Assembly: GCF_002142215.1 (NCBI RefSeq)
Contig: NZ_NAST01000008.1
Coordinates: forward strand, 36,830-100,829
Direction of reading: 5' to 3'
DNA from: Gilliamella sp. N-G2
GTDB taxonomy: Bacteria; Pseudomonadota; Gammaproteobacteria; Enterobacterales; Orbaceae
Length of the DNA: 64,000 bases
Positions 37,998-46,371 of the stretch are shown here, piece by piece; the first letter of the stretch is position 1; every line of letters starts with the position of its first letter. The position numbers and the translations under genes were made by a program. The notes beneath the pieces were generated by a model, which saw only the letters and a program-made list of their open reading frames with translations, did not search any database and was not told where the DNA came from.

Positions 37998-39560
37998 ATG
38001 GTTCCTGATGTTTCGAAAGCTCTCAGTTGGTTAGAAAAACATTATACTATTTTACAAGGCATTCAGAGAGGCCTTGAACGTGAGACATTACGGATTTTAC
38101 CTGATGGTTCGCTGTCAAAAACACCGTTTCCTGAAAAAATTGGTGCTGCATTAACTCATCCATGGATCACGACTGACTTTGCAGAATCTTTATTAGAGTT
38201 TATTACTCCAGTTAATACCAATATCGATTATATGTTAACTTTTTTACGAGATTTACACCGTTATGCCAGTGTAAATATTGGTGATGAGTTAATGTGGCCA
38301 CTGAGCATGCCTTGTTTTGTTGCCAAAGAAGATGACATTATCTTAGCTCAATATGGAAAATCTAATGAAGGACGTTTTAAAACGGTTTATCGTGAAGGTT
38401 TAAAAAATCGTTATGGTGCCATGATGCAAACTATTTCAGGGGTTCATTATAACTTTTCATTACCCATGGCATTTTGGCAAGCAAGAGATGGTGTTAAAAA
38501 CAGTGAAGAGGGTAAGGCTGTTATTTCGGAAGGTTATTTCACTCTAATTCGCAATTACTACCGTTTTGGTTGGGTTATCCCTTATCTATTTGGTGCATCG
38601 CCATCAATGTGCTCGTCATTTATTCAAGATCCAGAAAAAGCAAAAGCTTTCATCGAACAAACTAATGGTAACTGCTATTTACCTTATGCCACATCATTAC
38701 GATTGAGTGATATTGGTTATACTAATAATGCCCAGAAACAATTAGGGATCACCTTTAATCATCTAGATACTTATGTTGAAGGTTTAAAGCGGGCTACCAA
38801 GACAAAATCAGCCGATTTTGGCAAATTAGGCATTAAGGTTGATGGCCATTATCGACAATTGAATGATAATGTATTACAAATTGAGAATGAATTTTATGCA
38901 CCAATTCGACCGAAACGAGTTCCAAGATCTGGGGAATCACCATCTGATGCTTTACTACGTGGTGGCATAGAATATATAGAAGTTCGAGCACTTGATGTTA
39001 ATCCATTTTCACCAATTGGTATTACCGAGGAACAAATTCGATTTATCGACCTATTTTTAATTTGGTGTGCTTTAGCGCCTGCTCCTGAAATGAGTAGTGC
39101 AGAGCTAGAATGTGCAAAATTAAATTGGAATAGAGTGATTATTGAAGGCCGTAAACCAGGATTAGAAATTGGATTAGGCTGTGATAGCTATCGACAACCG
39201 TTAGCTAAAGTAGGGCATGAACTTTTCAAAGATTTACTTCGAGTCGCCGATGTACTTGATCATCAAGACGACAAACAACAATATCGAAAAGTTTGTGAAC
39301 GGCTTGATCTTATGTTTGATCAACCGGAATTGACATTATCGGCGAGAACTTTAGCCGCTATTAGTGATTTGGGAACAGCTAAATTTGGTTTAGCTTTAGC
39401 TACTCAATATAAAAAACAACTAAGTTCAGAACCTTTATCAGTTCTAACTGAAGATGATTTTAATCAACAACGAATGTTATCAATTGAAAAACAAAAGAAA
39501 ATAGAACAAAATGATACTATGTCATTTGATGAATATCTAAAAGAAAAAATGAACAGCTAA
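37998..39560 (+). CDS. gshA: Glutamate-cysteine ligase
   Basis: The 520 residues match the proteobacterial GshA length (518 in E. coli). Signature stretches include [13 protein letters not shown] near the N-terminus, [13 protein letters not shown], and [15 protein letters not shown]. It catalyses the first, ATP-dependent step of glutathione synthesis in the cytoplasm. yafD begins 2 bp after its stop, so the two share a transcript. Confidence 0.96.
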   Translation: MVPDVSKALSWLEKHYTILQGIQRGLERETLRILPDGSLSKTPFPEKIGAALTHPWITTDFAESLLEFITPVNTNIDYMLTFLRDLHRYASVNIGDELMWPLSMPCFVAKEDDIILAQYGKSNEGRFKTVYREGLKNRYGAMMQTISGVHYNFSLPMAFWQARDGVKNSEEGKAVISEGYFTLIRNYYRFGWVIPYLFGASPSMCSSFIQDPEKAKAFIEQTNGNCYLPYATSLRLSDIGYTNNAQKQLGITFNHLDTYVEGLKRATKTKSADFGKLGIKVDGHYRQLNDNVLQIENEFYAPIRPKRVPRSGESPSDALLRGGIEYIEVRALDVNPFSPIGITEEQIRFIDLFLIWCALAPAPEMSSAELECAKLNWNRVIIEGRKPGLEIGLGCDSYRQPLAKVGHELFKDLLRVADVLDHQDDKQQYRKVCERLDLMFDQPELTLSARTLAAISDLGTAKFGLALATQYKKQLSSEPLSVLTEDDFNQQRMLSIEKQKKIEQNDTMSFDEYLKEKMNS

Positions 39561-39561
39561 A

Positions 39562-40335
39562 ATGTTTAAACATCGCGATTATACATTACGATATCAAGGA
39601 AAAAGTGATGTTGAATTAATATTACCAAACCATAAAGTTATGCATAATGAACCGTTAATCGACCAACAGTCTTTTTCGGTTTTGGTTTGGAATATTTTTA
39701 AACAAAAAAGGGCAGATTGTATTAATATCCTTGAGCAATATGCAGATCAAACTAAGTTGATATTATTACAAGAATCTCAAACCACGTCCCAATTATTAAA
39801 TTTTATTGCTCGGCATAACAAAATTGCCGATCATGTTCCTGCTTATTGTTTTAATGATGTTTTTGCAGGGGTTATGACTATTACTGATTCGGCGCCAACA
39901 CAGATTCTATCATTTAGAGAAAAAGAGCCTTTTATTCGTGTACCAAAGTCAGCTTTAATTACTGTCTATCCAATTAAAAATTCAATGCAGAAGCTGTTAG
40001 TTGCCAATATCCATGCTATTAATTTTAGTATTGGTTTAAAAATTTATCGTCAACAGATGCATATGTTATTAAATTATATTAAGCTTCACGATGGCCCTGT
40101 CATTTTAGCGGGAGATTTTAATGCTTGGAGCCGAAAAAGGTTGAATTTACTTTATAATTTGACGCGTTCGATAAATCTTAAACCTGTTAATTTTGCTTTA
40201 GATATTAGAAAGACTTTTTTAGGAAGACCATTAGATTTTGTTTTTTATCGCGGGTTGAAACTTGATGCGGCTAAAATAATAAATACAGCCGCATCGGATC
40301 ATAATCCTTTATTTGTCAATTTTAAAATGAATTAG
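39562..40335 (+). CDS. yafD: EEP-family protein YafD
   Basis: This 257-residue EEP-fold protein has FSVLVWNIFKQ, LLQESQTT, NIHAINF, GDFNAW and SDHNPL, that is, metal and catalytic residues intact. No signal peptide is seen. The order YafD near mltD-gloB-rnhA-dnaQ is kept as in E. coli. The biochemical role of YafD is not established. Its last 14 bp overlap the 3' end of convergent mltD. Confidence 0.85.
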   Translation: MFKHRDYTLRYQGKSDVELILPNHKVMHNEPLIDQQSFSVLVWNIFKQKRADCINILEQYADQTKLILLQESQTTSQLLNFIARHNKIADHVPAYCFNDVFAGVMTITDSAPTQILSFREKEPFIRVPKSALITVYPIKNSMQKLLVANIHAINFSIGLKIYRQQMHMLLNYIKLHDGPVILAGDFNAWSRKRLNLLYNLTRSINLKPVNFALDIRKTFLGRPLDFVFYRGLKLDAAKIINTAASDHNPLFVNFKMN

Positions 40336-41572
40336 AATTGACTAAATTAATTGTTAAAACATCTCCTTCTTTCACACGTCCATTTTTTAAATTATTCCAT
40401 TGCAAAAGATCTGTTATTTTCACTCGGTAATTTCTTGCGATGGAATAAAGATTATCTCCAGCTTTAACTTGGTAAGTAATTTTTTTGTTACTATTCATAA
40501 AGATAGAATTAGTATCTTTAGTATTTACTGTATTGTACTGAATTGACGTTGATTTAATTTCAAACGGCATATTGTTATGTGGTACATCTTCTAAAATTTC
40601 AGTTACTTGATTAACAGCTAAATTTTCAGTTTTTAACTTTTTAAATAATTTATCTGCATGAGAATAAGGTACCAATAAATGAAAAGGACCATTTACTGTT
40701 TGTTGTACATAACCTGCATTGTATGTCATTAAATCATTTAATGATAATCCAGTATATTGAGCTATTTTTGCCAATGAAACATTCTGAGACATATCAATTC
40801 TGACTAAGGAATTTTCATAGTTACAGTCAGGTAATTTAATACCATAACGTTTATTGTTTTTAACAATATCAATAATGGCTAATATTTTGGGTACATAATG
40901 CATTGTTTCATTAGGTAAATCTAACGACCAATAATCAGTTGACAAACCTTTAGCTTTATTTTTATCAATAGCTCTTTGAATTCGACCTTCACCAGCATTA
41001 TATGCAGCTAATGTTAACAACCAATCGCCATTAAATCGATTATTAAGGTTTTGTAACAAAGAAATAGCTGAACCAGTTGATGCAATTAGATCTCGACGAC
41101 CATCAAAACTGCTACTACGTTTTAAACCATATTCTTTAGCAGTAATAGGTACAAATTGCCATAAACCAGCTGCTTGTGCCGGAGAGGTAGCTAAAGGATC
41201 GTAAGCACTTTCAATTAATGGAATTAAAGCGAGTTCAACAGGTAATTTGTTTTTTCGTAATTGATTAATGATGTAATATACATAAGGTTCAGATCGCAAT
41301 GCAATATTTTCAAATCCTTGTGGATTTCGTAGTAAACGTTCGCGTTCGGCAACAACTCGGCTATTATTAGGTACATTAACGTTAATTTGGGTTAGCATAT
41401 AATGCCAAGGATTTTGCGTAACTGAAGCGTAATTAACACCACCACTTTTAACGTTAGAATTAACTATCGATTTAGCATTGTATTTTTTTGAGCCAGCGGT
41501 GTATCGTGAACTATGATTCTGACACCCGACTAAAAAAGCACATAACACTGTAAATATTAATAATTTTTTCAT
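40322..41572 (-). CDS. mltD: Membrane-bound lytic murein transglycosylase D
   Basis: The 416-residue lipoprotein (lipobox LVGC, Cys17) has an SLT domain: catalytic Glu in LIPLIESAYDP, then AAGLWQFVPITAKEYGL and TLAAYNAGEGRIQRAI. One clear C-terminal LysM repeat (YQVKAGDNLYSIARNYRV) is visible, and an earlier LysM-like segment (SLAKIAQYTGLSLNDLMTYN) is degenerate. E. coli MltD (452 residues) has two repeats. It cleaves peptidoglycan at the envelope. Confidence 0.93.
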   Translation of the reverse strand: MKKLLIFTVLCAFLVGCQNHSSRYTAGSKKYNAKSIVNSNVKSGGVNYASVTQNPWHYMLTQINVNVPNNSRVVAERERLLRNPQGFENIALRSEPYVYYIINQLRKNKLPVELALIPLIESAYDPLATSPAQAAGLWQFVPITAKEYGLKRSSSFDGRRDLIASTGSAISLLQNLNNRFNGDWLLTLAAYNAGEGRIQRAIDKNKAKGLSTDYWSLDLPNETMHYVPKILAIIDIVKNNKRYGIKLPDCNYENSLVRIDMSQNVSLAKIAQYTGLSLNDLMTYNAGYVQQTVNGPFHLLVPYSHADKLFKKLKTENLAVNQVTEILEDVPHNNMPFEIKSTSIQYNTVNTKDTNSIFMNSNKKITYQVKAGDNLYSIARNYRVKITDLLQWNNLKNGRVKEGDVLTINLVNSNSF

Positions 41573-41614
41573 TAGATTATAAGTTAGGACATTAATTTAA
41601 GTTGAGTATTATAC

Positions 41615-42343
41615 CTAAAAAATGTCCTTTTGGCTCCTAAAAAAAATAAACAAATCTAACTCATTGTTACAATTAAATTTATTTTGTAATTTTTTTTCCT
41701 GACAACGTAAAAATAAGTTGATTTGTTTTTCTTTGTTTAACATAGAAGGCAAAGTTATTTTCTTTTTGCAAATAAAATCATGATTCTCATGGATTACTTG
41801 ATCCTCAGGAACCAGCATTTGAGCAAAATCTAAATTAGTTAAGGTATATTCATGTCCTGCACAAATAAGGGTCTCATCAGGTAACTGCTTTAATTTATTC
41901 AGCGAACTTAGCATTTGCTTATAATCACCTTCAAAAATTCTACCACAACCAGCGGAAAACAATGTATCTCCACAAAATAAATATGGCTGACAATAATAAG
42001 CTAAATGTCCCAATGTATGTCCCGGTACTGAAATAACCTTATATCGAAAATCACCAATCAATAATTCATTGATGTTTTCGAGATGATTAATCTGCAAATT
42101 AATTTCACTTGGCCCATAAGTTTCAATATCGGGATAAGCTGCTTTTAGCTCAGTTACCCCACCGGTGTGATCGATATGGTGATGAGTGAGTAAAATTGCA
42201 AGGGGGGATAAGTGAGATTTTTTTAGAAAACTTAGTACTGGTGCTGATTCACCCGGATCTATAATAACTACCTGTTTATTAGCATTTTCAAGTAACCAAA
42301 TATAATTATCTTTTAGAGCAGGGATAATATGTAGCTGATACAT
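41615..42343 (-). CDS. gloB: Hydroxyacylglutathione hydrolase (glyoxalase II)
   Basis: This 242-residue metallo-beta-lactamase-fold enzyme has the zinc motif THHHIDHTGG, VPGHTLGHL and FCGDTLFSAGCGR. The C-terminal glutathione-binding region ends a little short of the E. coli protein (251) and is Lys/Asn rich. It hydrolyses S-lactoylglutathione in methylglyoxal detoxification. It lies between mltD and rnhA in the conserved order. Confidence 0.95.
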   Translation of the reverse strand: MYQLHIIPALKDNYIWLLENANKQVVIIDPGESAPVLSFLKKSHLSPLAILLTHHHIDHTGGVTELKAAYPDIETYGPSEINLQINHLENINELLIGDFRYKVISVPGHTLGHLAYYCQPYLFCGDTLFSAGCGRIFEGDYKQMLSSLNKLKQLPDETLICAGHEYTLTNLDFAQMLVPEDQVIHENHDFICKKKITLPSMLNKEKQINLFLRCQEKKLQNKFNCNNELDLFIFFRSQKDIF

Positions 42344-42369
42344 TGTTATTATACCTTTATTTTATCGGA

Positions 42370-42843
42370 TTAATCAGTTAATGATGCTTCAAAAATATTA
42401 TCATGTAAGGTAGGTGATTCAGCTTGTGTTTTAGCGATAACATCACAACGTTCGTTATCAATATGGCCAGCATGGCCTTTTACCCAAACCCATTCGATAG
42501 TATGTAGCTTGGCTAATTCATCTAAACGTTGCCATAAATCTACGTTTTTCACGGGTTGTTTTTTAGCGGTTCTCCAGCCGTTTTTTTTCCAACCATGAAT
42601 CCAATTCGAAATACCATTGCGTAAATATTGGCTGTCAGAATAAAGCTTAATTTGACAGGGTTCTTTCAGTAATTCTAACGCAACAATGGCAGCAAGTAAC
42701 TCCATACGATTATTAGTGGTGTTGAAATAACCTTGAGCTAATATTTTTTCATTTTGTTTGTATTTTAAAATAGCTGCATACCCACCAGGTCCTGGATTAC
42801 CCAAACAAGATCCATCAGTGAATATATCAATACTTTTTTGCAT
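42370..42843 (-). CDS. rnhA: Ribonuclease HI
   Basis: The product has 157 residues (155 in E. coli). Catalytic residues are visible in [16 protein letters not shown] (Asp10), NRMELLAAI (Glu) and [12 protein letters not shown] (Asp), with the basic handle around [12 protein letters not shown] and the final aspartate in HIDNERCD. It degrades RNA in RNA-DNA hybrids. It is divergent from dnaQ across 196 bp, the arrangement in E. coli. Confidence 0.97.
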   Translation of the reverse strand: MQKSIDIFTDGSCLGNPGPGGYAAILKYKQNEKILAQGYFNTTNNRMELLAAIVALELLKEPCQIKLYSDSQYLRNGISNWIHGWKKNGWRTAKKQPVKNVDLWQRLDELAKLHTIEWVWVKGHAGHIDNERCDVIAKTQAESPTLHDNIFEASLTD

Positions 42844-43039
42844 ATGTGGCCTAATTTATAAACTTTTATCGTGATTATTTTTCAAGAAATTTTGGTTTAA
42901 TATAAATATTAATAAACCATTATTAATGTTGTATCAATCATTGACTAAAACAGTGTAGGTATCAACATCAGAGCGTTTTAGTGTTAGACTATACCACTAA
43001 TTTGTTAAATTCCCAATTATAGATAAAGAAGAGTATATT

Positions 43040-43774
43040 GTGATAACACATTCAACCCGCCAAATTGTATTAGATACAGAAACTACAGGTATGAATCAAG
43101 ACGGTAATAATCATTATGAAGGTCATAAAATTATTGAGATTGGTGCAGTTGAGGTATTAAATCGACGATTAACAGGAAATCATTTCCATGTTTACATCAA
43201 TCCAGAACGTTTAATTGATGAAGAAGCCTTTAAAGTTCATGGTATCAGTGATGAATTTGTTAAAGACAAACCGATTTTTAAAAATATTGCGCATGATTTT
43301 ATTAAATTTATAGATGGTGCTGAATTAGTTATTCATAATGCCTCGTTTGACGTTGGTTTTATGGACTATGAGTTTCGTCTTTGTGGGTTAGACTATAAAA
43401 CAGCTGATCACTGTATTGTTACCGATACATTAGCTATGGCTCGCCGTCTTTTCCCCGGTAAACGTAATAATTTGGATGCATTATGCGAGCGTTATCAAAT
43501 TGATAATTCACATCGTACCTTACATGGAGCCTTACTGGATGCTGAAATACTTGCTGAAGTTTATTTAGCAATGACCGGAGGACAAACCACTTTGGCATTT
43601 AGTTCGGACGATAATTTATCTTCATCAATGACGAATAATGCCGTGAAAAAAATTGAACGTAGTGGAATACCGCTAACAGTAATTAAAGCTAATGAAGCAG
43701 AATTATCTGCGCATGATTCAATTTTAGAAAAAATTAATAAAAAAAGTGGCGGAGCGCTTTGGAAAGTGCATTAA
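43040..43774 (+). CDS. dnaQ: DNA polymerase III epsilon subunit (proofreading exonuclease)
   Basis: This 244-residue DEDDh exonuclease has VLDTETTGM (Exo I), IHNASFDVGFM (Exo II) and HGALLDAEILAEVY (Exo III), followed by the C-terminal tail that binds the alpha subunit. The start codon is GTG with AAGAG 9 bp upstream. It is divergent from rnhA and followed by tRNA-Asp, as at the E. coli dnaQ-aspV locus. Confidence 0.96.
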   Translation: MITHSTRQIVLDTETTGMNQDGNNHYEGHKIIEIGAVEVLNRRLTGNHFHVYINPERLIDEEAFKVHGISDEFVKDKPIFKNIAHDFIKFIDGAELVIHNASFDVGFMDYEFRLCGLDYKTADHCIVTDTLAMARRLFPGKRNNLDALCERYQIDNSHRTLHGALLDAEILAEVYLAMTGGQTTLAFSSDDNLSSSMTNNAVKKIERSGIPLTVIKANEAELSAHDSILEKINKKSGGALWKVH

Positions 43775-43817
43775 TGATTGTTTTCTATTCAATTGAACAT
43801 AATTTTTGAAATTTATA

Positions 43818-43846
43818 TTGACGAAAATAATAATAATCTTTAATAT
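43818..43846 (+). promoter_or_regulatory. Promoter of tRNA-Asp
   Basis: TTGACG (43818-43823), a 17-bp spacer and TAATAT (43841-43846) form a good sigma-70 promoter. Transcription would start about 35 bp before the tRNA. Confidence 0.7.
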
Positions 43847-43888
43847 CACGCCTACTTTAATCTTCTGCATTAAAGTAGTCTAAAAAGC

Positions 43889-43965
43889 GGAGCGGTAGTT
43901 CAGTTGGTTAGAATACCTGCCTGTCACGCAGGGGGTCGCGGGTTCGAGCCCCGTCCGTTCCGCCA
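43889..43965 (+). tRNA. tRNA-Asp (anticodon GTC)
   Basis: The 77-nt gene starts GGAGCGG and ends with encoded CCA; the acceptor stem GGAGCGG/CCGTTCC closes with one G-T pair. The anticodon loop is CTGTCAC within the stem CCTGC/GCAGG, and the T-loop GGTTCGAGCC is canonical. It is nearly identical to E. coli aspV and sits in the same place after dnaQ. Confidence 0.98.
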
Positions 43966-44361
43966 ATTCTTAAAAGTTTTACTCAATTTGAGTATAATTC
44001 AAAAACACTTATATAAAGCCATCTAATCTATATAAAACTTATAATATTTCTGAATTAATTTTAACTATACTTCAATGCTATTTTTTTGTTAAAAAATACA
44101 AAATAACTTTTGTTACAATAAATTAATTTTTGTATCCTTTTTTCGTTCCAATTTTAAATATAGGTGATATCACGACATGAAACTAACTTAGTTGTGATAT
44201 TTCGATTTAAATTTACTATATCAACTTATATTTAATTTCTCTAAAAATGGGATTCGAGCCTCATTGTTCTTTTATTTGATATTTAATTGTAACTTTTCAA
44301 TCTATTTATGTTATCTTCAACAATTATTTGCACAATTTGAAGTTATTTTAATTGATTAGAT
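43966..44361. other. Intergenic region after tRNA-Asp with a tRNA-3'-end-like fragment
   Basis: About 395 bp, very AT-rich, no gene. At 44249-44270 the sequence GGGATTCGAGCCTCATTGTTC resembles the T-arm and acceptor end of the tRNA-Asp 285 bp upstream, with indels and substitutions. It could be the scar of an element once integrated at the tRNA 3' end, or chance. No integrase is present. Confidence 0.35.
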
Positions 44362-44727
44362 ATGTTAAAAAAATCACTATTTATTTTTCTTGGTGGGATC
44401 TCTTTTGCTTTAGGTACGGTGGGAATTTTTGTTCCTCTTTTACCTACAGTGCCTTTTTATTTGCTTACTGCATATCTATGGTTAAATAGTTCTGATCGCC
44501 TTTATAACTATTTTACCCAAACGCGTTATTATCAAACTTATGTACAGAAAATGATTATCGAAAAAAAGATTTCAAAAACAGGATTAATAAAAATGTTAAC
44601 CATGGTATTTATCATTTTATTAATTCCATTTATTTTATTTGATTCTTTGCATGTTAGGATTATTTTGTTAATCGTTTTTCTTGCTCATCTGATATTTGGT
44701 TCTTATTATTTTTTAAGGAAGAAATAA
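44362..44727 (+). CDS. ybaN: YbaN-family inner membrane protein (DUF454)
   Basis: The 121-residue protein has hydrophobic segments near residues 5-40 and 73-117. The family-typical start reads LGGISFALGTVGIFVPLLPTVPFYLL, with a basic middle (KMIIEKKISKTGL). The length matches YbaN (125 in E. coli). Function of the family is not known. Confidence 0.85.
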   Translation: MLKKSLFIFLGGISFALGTVGIFVPLLPTVPFYLLTAYLWLNSSDRLYNYFTQTRYYQTYVQKMIIEKKISKTGLIKMLTMVFIILLIPFILFDSLHVRIILLIVFLAHLIFGSYYFLRKK

Positions 44728-44732
44728 GGTAT

Positions 44733-44765
44733 AAAAAATTACAGGGCAACAAAGTTACCCTGTAA
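44733..44765 (-). terminator. Terminator after the DHODH gene (minus strand)
   Basis: On the minus strand TTACAGGG and CCCTGTAA form an 8-bp stem with inner GTAAC/GTTG pairing, followed by six Ts (44738-44733). Confidence 0.82.
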
Positions 44766-44801
44766 CAACATAAAAATGATAAATAAAATTACTCTATTAT
44801 A

Positions 44802-45851
44802 TTAAAGACTTTTTTTGATTTCGATCGCCAATAACGGATTCCACATAGCGCCTGTTGCACTCATAACAGCATCAGCCCCATTATTGATAAATTGGTGATA
44901 ATGTTCACTGTTACTCACGCCACCCACACCGATAATAGCAAATTTTAAATCCATTTGTTTACGATATTTATTAAGTCGACTAACCATATCTAAACCAGCC
45001 CAACGAATTGCGTCACCACAGATTCCACCTTCTTTGCGGTTTTCCCCCAATGCTGGATGTCCATTGGCATCTACAGGTTTTGCTGATAGGGTATTGATTG
45101 CACTTAAACCATCAATTATTTTACCTACTCGAGTTAATAATGAAACAATTCTTTCATCATCAGGGAAGTAAGCTAATTTTAAGATAAGAGGGCGATCAGG
45201 TACCGCATTTTTGATTTCATTCACAATGCGTTCAACTCTATCTACATCAAAACAAAGTAGTTTACTTGCGCCTTCATTCGGGCAACTTAAATTGGCTTCT
45301 AAAATTGGAGCATTGATTTCTCTGACTAATTTAGCGGCTAGTGCATAATCCTGCTCAATTGCTCCATTACCTTGAGTTCCTTGGAAGCTTCCAATAACAC
45401 ATTGCCCAGCACCGGCTGCTTTGACTGCATCTGCCATATCAGGTTGCCAAATATCCGGAGCAAATGATGGAACACCAAATGAATTGGTTATGGATAAAGG
45501 TTGACCATAATTGGTATCAGCTAATACGGTGTCTAAATTGCATGTAAGTTTACCTTTAGGGTGAACGGATAAGACATTAGGTAAAGGATGGCATTTATGT
45601 AATTTAGTTCTAACTGTTTTATATACGCATAAATCGAATCCATACGCAAAAGCAGCTTTAATATAATTTGCATTTAATAGAGGCCCAGCAGGCTGACCAA
45701 ATGGAAGATTAACTTCAACATTTAAGAATTTGCTTGGTTTAGTGGAAACTTGTTCTGCCTTGTCTAAGTCGGCAAAAAGTCCAAAAGGGCCATTGGCATA
45801 ATTATCTTCATAACTAATAGTTGGATTATAAAAAGGGATCAATGGTTTCAT
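44802..45851 (-). CDS. Class 1-type dihydroorotate dehydrogenase family protein
   Basis: This 349-residue FMN-binding TIM barrel has the active-site motif NLSCPNEG, where the Cys corresponds to the catalytic Cys of class 1 DHODHs. E. coli PyrD (class 2) has Ser at this position and a different membrane-associated N-terminus. FMN-binding glycine segments are GVGGVSNSEHY and ADAVMSATGAMWNP. It is longer than usual class 1A enzymes (about 310) because of an N-terminal extension. Class 1A enzymes use fumarate as electron acceptor, and a fumarate reductase is the divergent neighbour. Its start overlaps the end of a leader ORF by 4 bp and it has a terminator-attenuator upstream. Other FMN oxidoreductase roles are possible. 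Confidence 0.82.
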   Translation of the reverse strand: MKPLIPFYNPTISYEDNYANGPFGLFADLDKAEQVSTKPSKFLNVEVNLPFGQPAGPLLNANYIKAAFAYGFDLCVYKTVRTKLHKCHPLPNVLSVHPKGKLTCNLDTVLADTNYGQPLSITNSFGVPSFAPDIWQPDMADAVKAAGAGQCVIGSFQGTQGNGAIEQDYALAAKLVREINAPILEANLSCPNEGASKLLCFDVDRVERIVNEIKNAVPDRPLILKLAYFPDDERIVSLLTRVGKIIDGLSAINTLSAKPVDANGHPALGENRKEGGICGDAIRWAGLDMVSRLNKYRKQMDLKFAIIGVGGVSNSEHYHQFINNGADAVMSATGAMWNPLLAIEIKKSL

Positions 45852-46027
45852 GCTGTCTCCTGTCTATGGCTGTACTTGATGTGGTATTGATTAATAATTT
45901 GATATAAAATTGAGCGGGTAAATTTATAGATATAAAAAATCCTCCATAAAGGAGGATCTATATTCAAAATAAAAAGACAATTTAATTTTACTTTTGTTAT
46001 TGGCTTTTCTGTTAGAACCACAAGCAT
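45848..46027 (-). CDS. Putative leader peptide of the DHODH attenuator
   Basis: The 59-codon ORF starts at an ATG at 46027 with AAGAGA about 8-13 bp upstream; a further in-frame ATG at 46060 would lie only a few bases from the predicted transcript start. It reads through the U-rich tract (NCLFILNIDPPL), through the terminator hairpin, and ends in an ATGA overlap with the DHODH start. No protein function is expected. As with PyrL before E. coli pyrBI, its translation would let the ribosome chase RNA polymerase and block hairpin formation. Confidence 0.5.
   Translation of the reverse strand: MLVVLTEKPITKVKLNCLFILNIDPPLWRIFYIYKFTRSILYQIINQYHIKYSHRQETA
45934..45978 (-). promoter_or_regulatory. 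pyrBI-like transcription attenuator (U tract plus terminator)
   Basis: On the minus strand a pyrimidine-rich tract GTCTTTTTATTTTG (45978-45965) is followed after 8 nt by ATCCTCC (45957-45951), loop TTTAT, GGAGGAT (45945-45939) and a run of Ts. This is an intrinsic terminator inside the 5' leader, about 85 bp before the DHODH start. The layout is that of UTP-sensitive attenuation in enterobacterial pyrBI: polymerase slows at U tracts when UTP is low, and leader translation then prevents termination. The mechanism is inferred from layout only. Confidence 0.65.
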
Positions 46028-46072
46028 AATCAAATTCTCTTTTCTAAAATTGATAAACATTCTAGCTGAATA

Positions 46073-46100
46073 AAAATAAAGTACAAGTGATTGGTATCAA
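46073..46100 (-). promoter_or_regulatory. Promoter of the DHODH leader
   Basis: On the minus strand TTGATA (46100-46095), a 16-bp spacer and TATTTT (46078-46073) form a sigma-70 promoter. Transcription would start near 46066. Confidence 0.5.
46087..46100. promoter_or_regulatory. FNR-like box between DHODH and fumarate reductase genes
   Basis: GTGAT-TGGT-ATCAA matches the FNR site TTGAT-N4-ATCAA at 9 of 10 half-site bases. It overlaps the -35 of the DHODH promoter, a repressing position, and lies 272 bp before the fumarate reductase start. fnr itself is at the right end of this window. Confidence 0.55.
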
Positions 46101-46371
46101 AAAAATTGTAAGTAAATGAAATAGTTACAGTGTTTTTTTTTAGACTAGCATACCCCCTCCGTAGTAGGCTAACGATTCAAAGTAATAAAAATTTGACAAT
46201 TATTGATTGCTGTATTAGTAAGTTACTTTATAAATTATTAATAAATATAAGGAATTTTTTGTCGAAAAAATGATATTTAGCGACTAATGAAACTTATGTA
46301 AGTGGAGAAGAAGAATTTCGGATGCTATGATCCATGTTAACATTCAAATATTAATGATTAGGTATTGAAAT

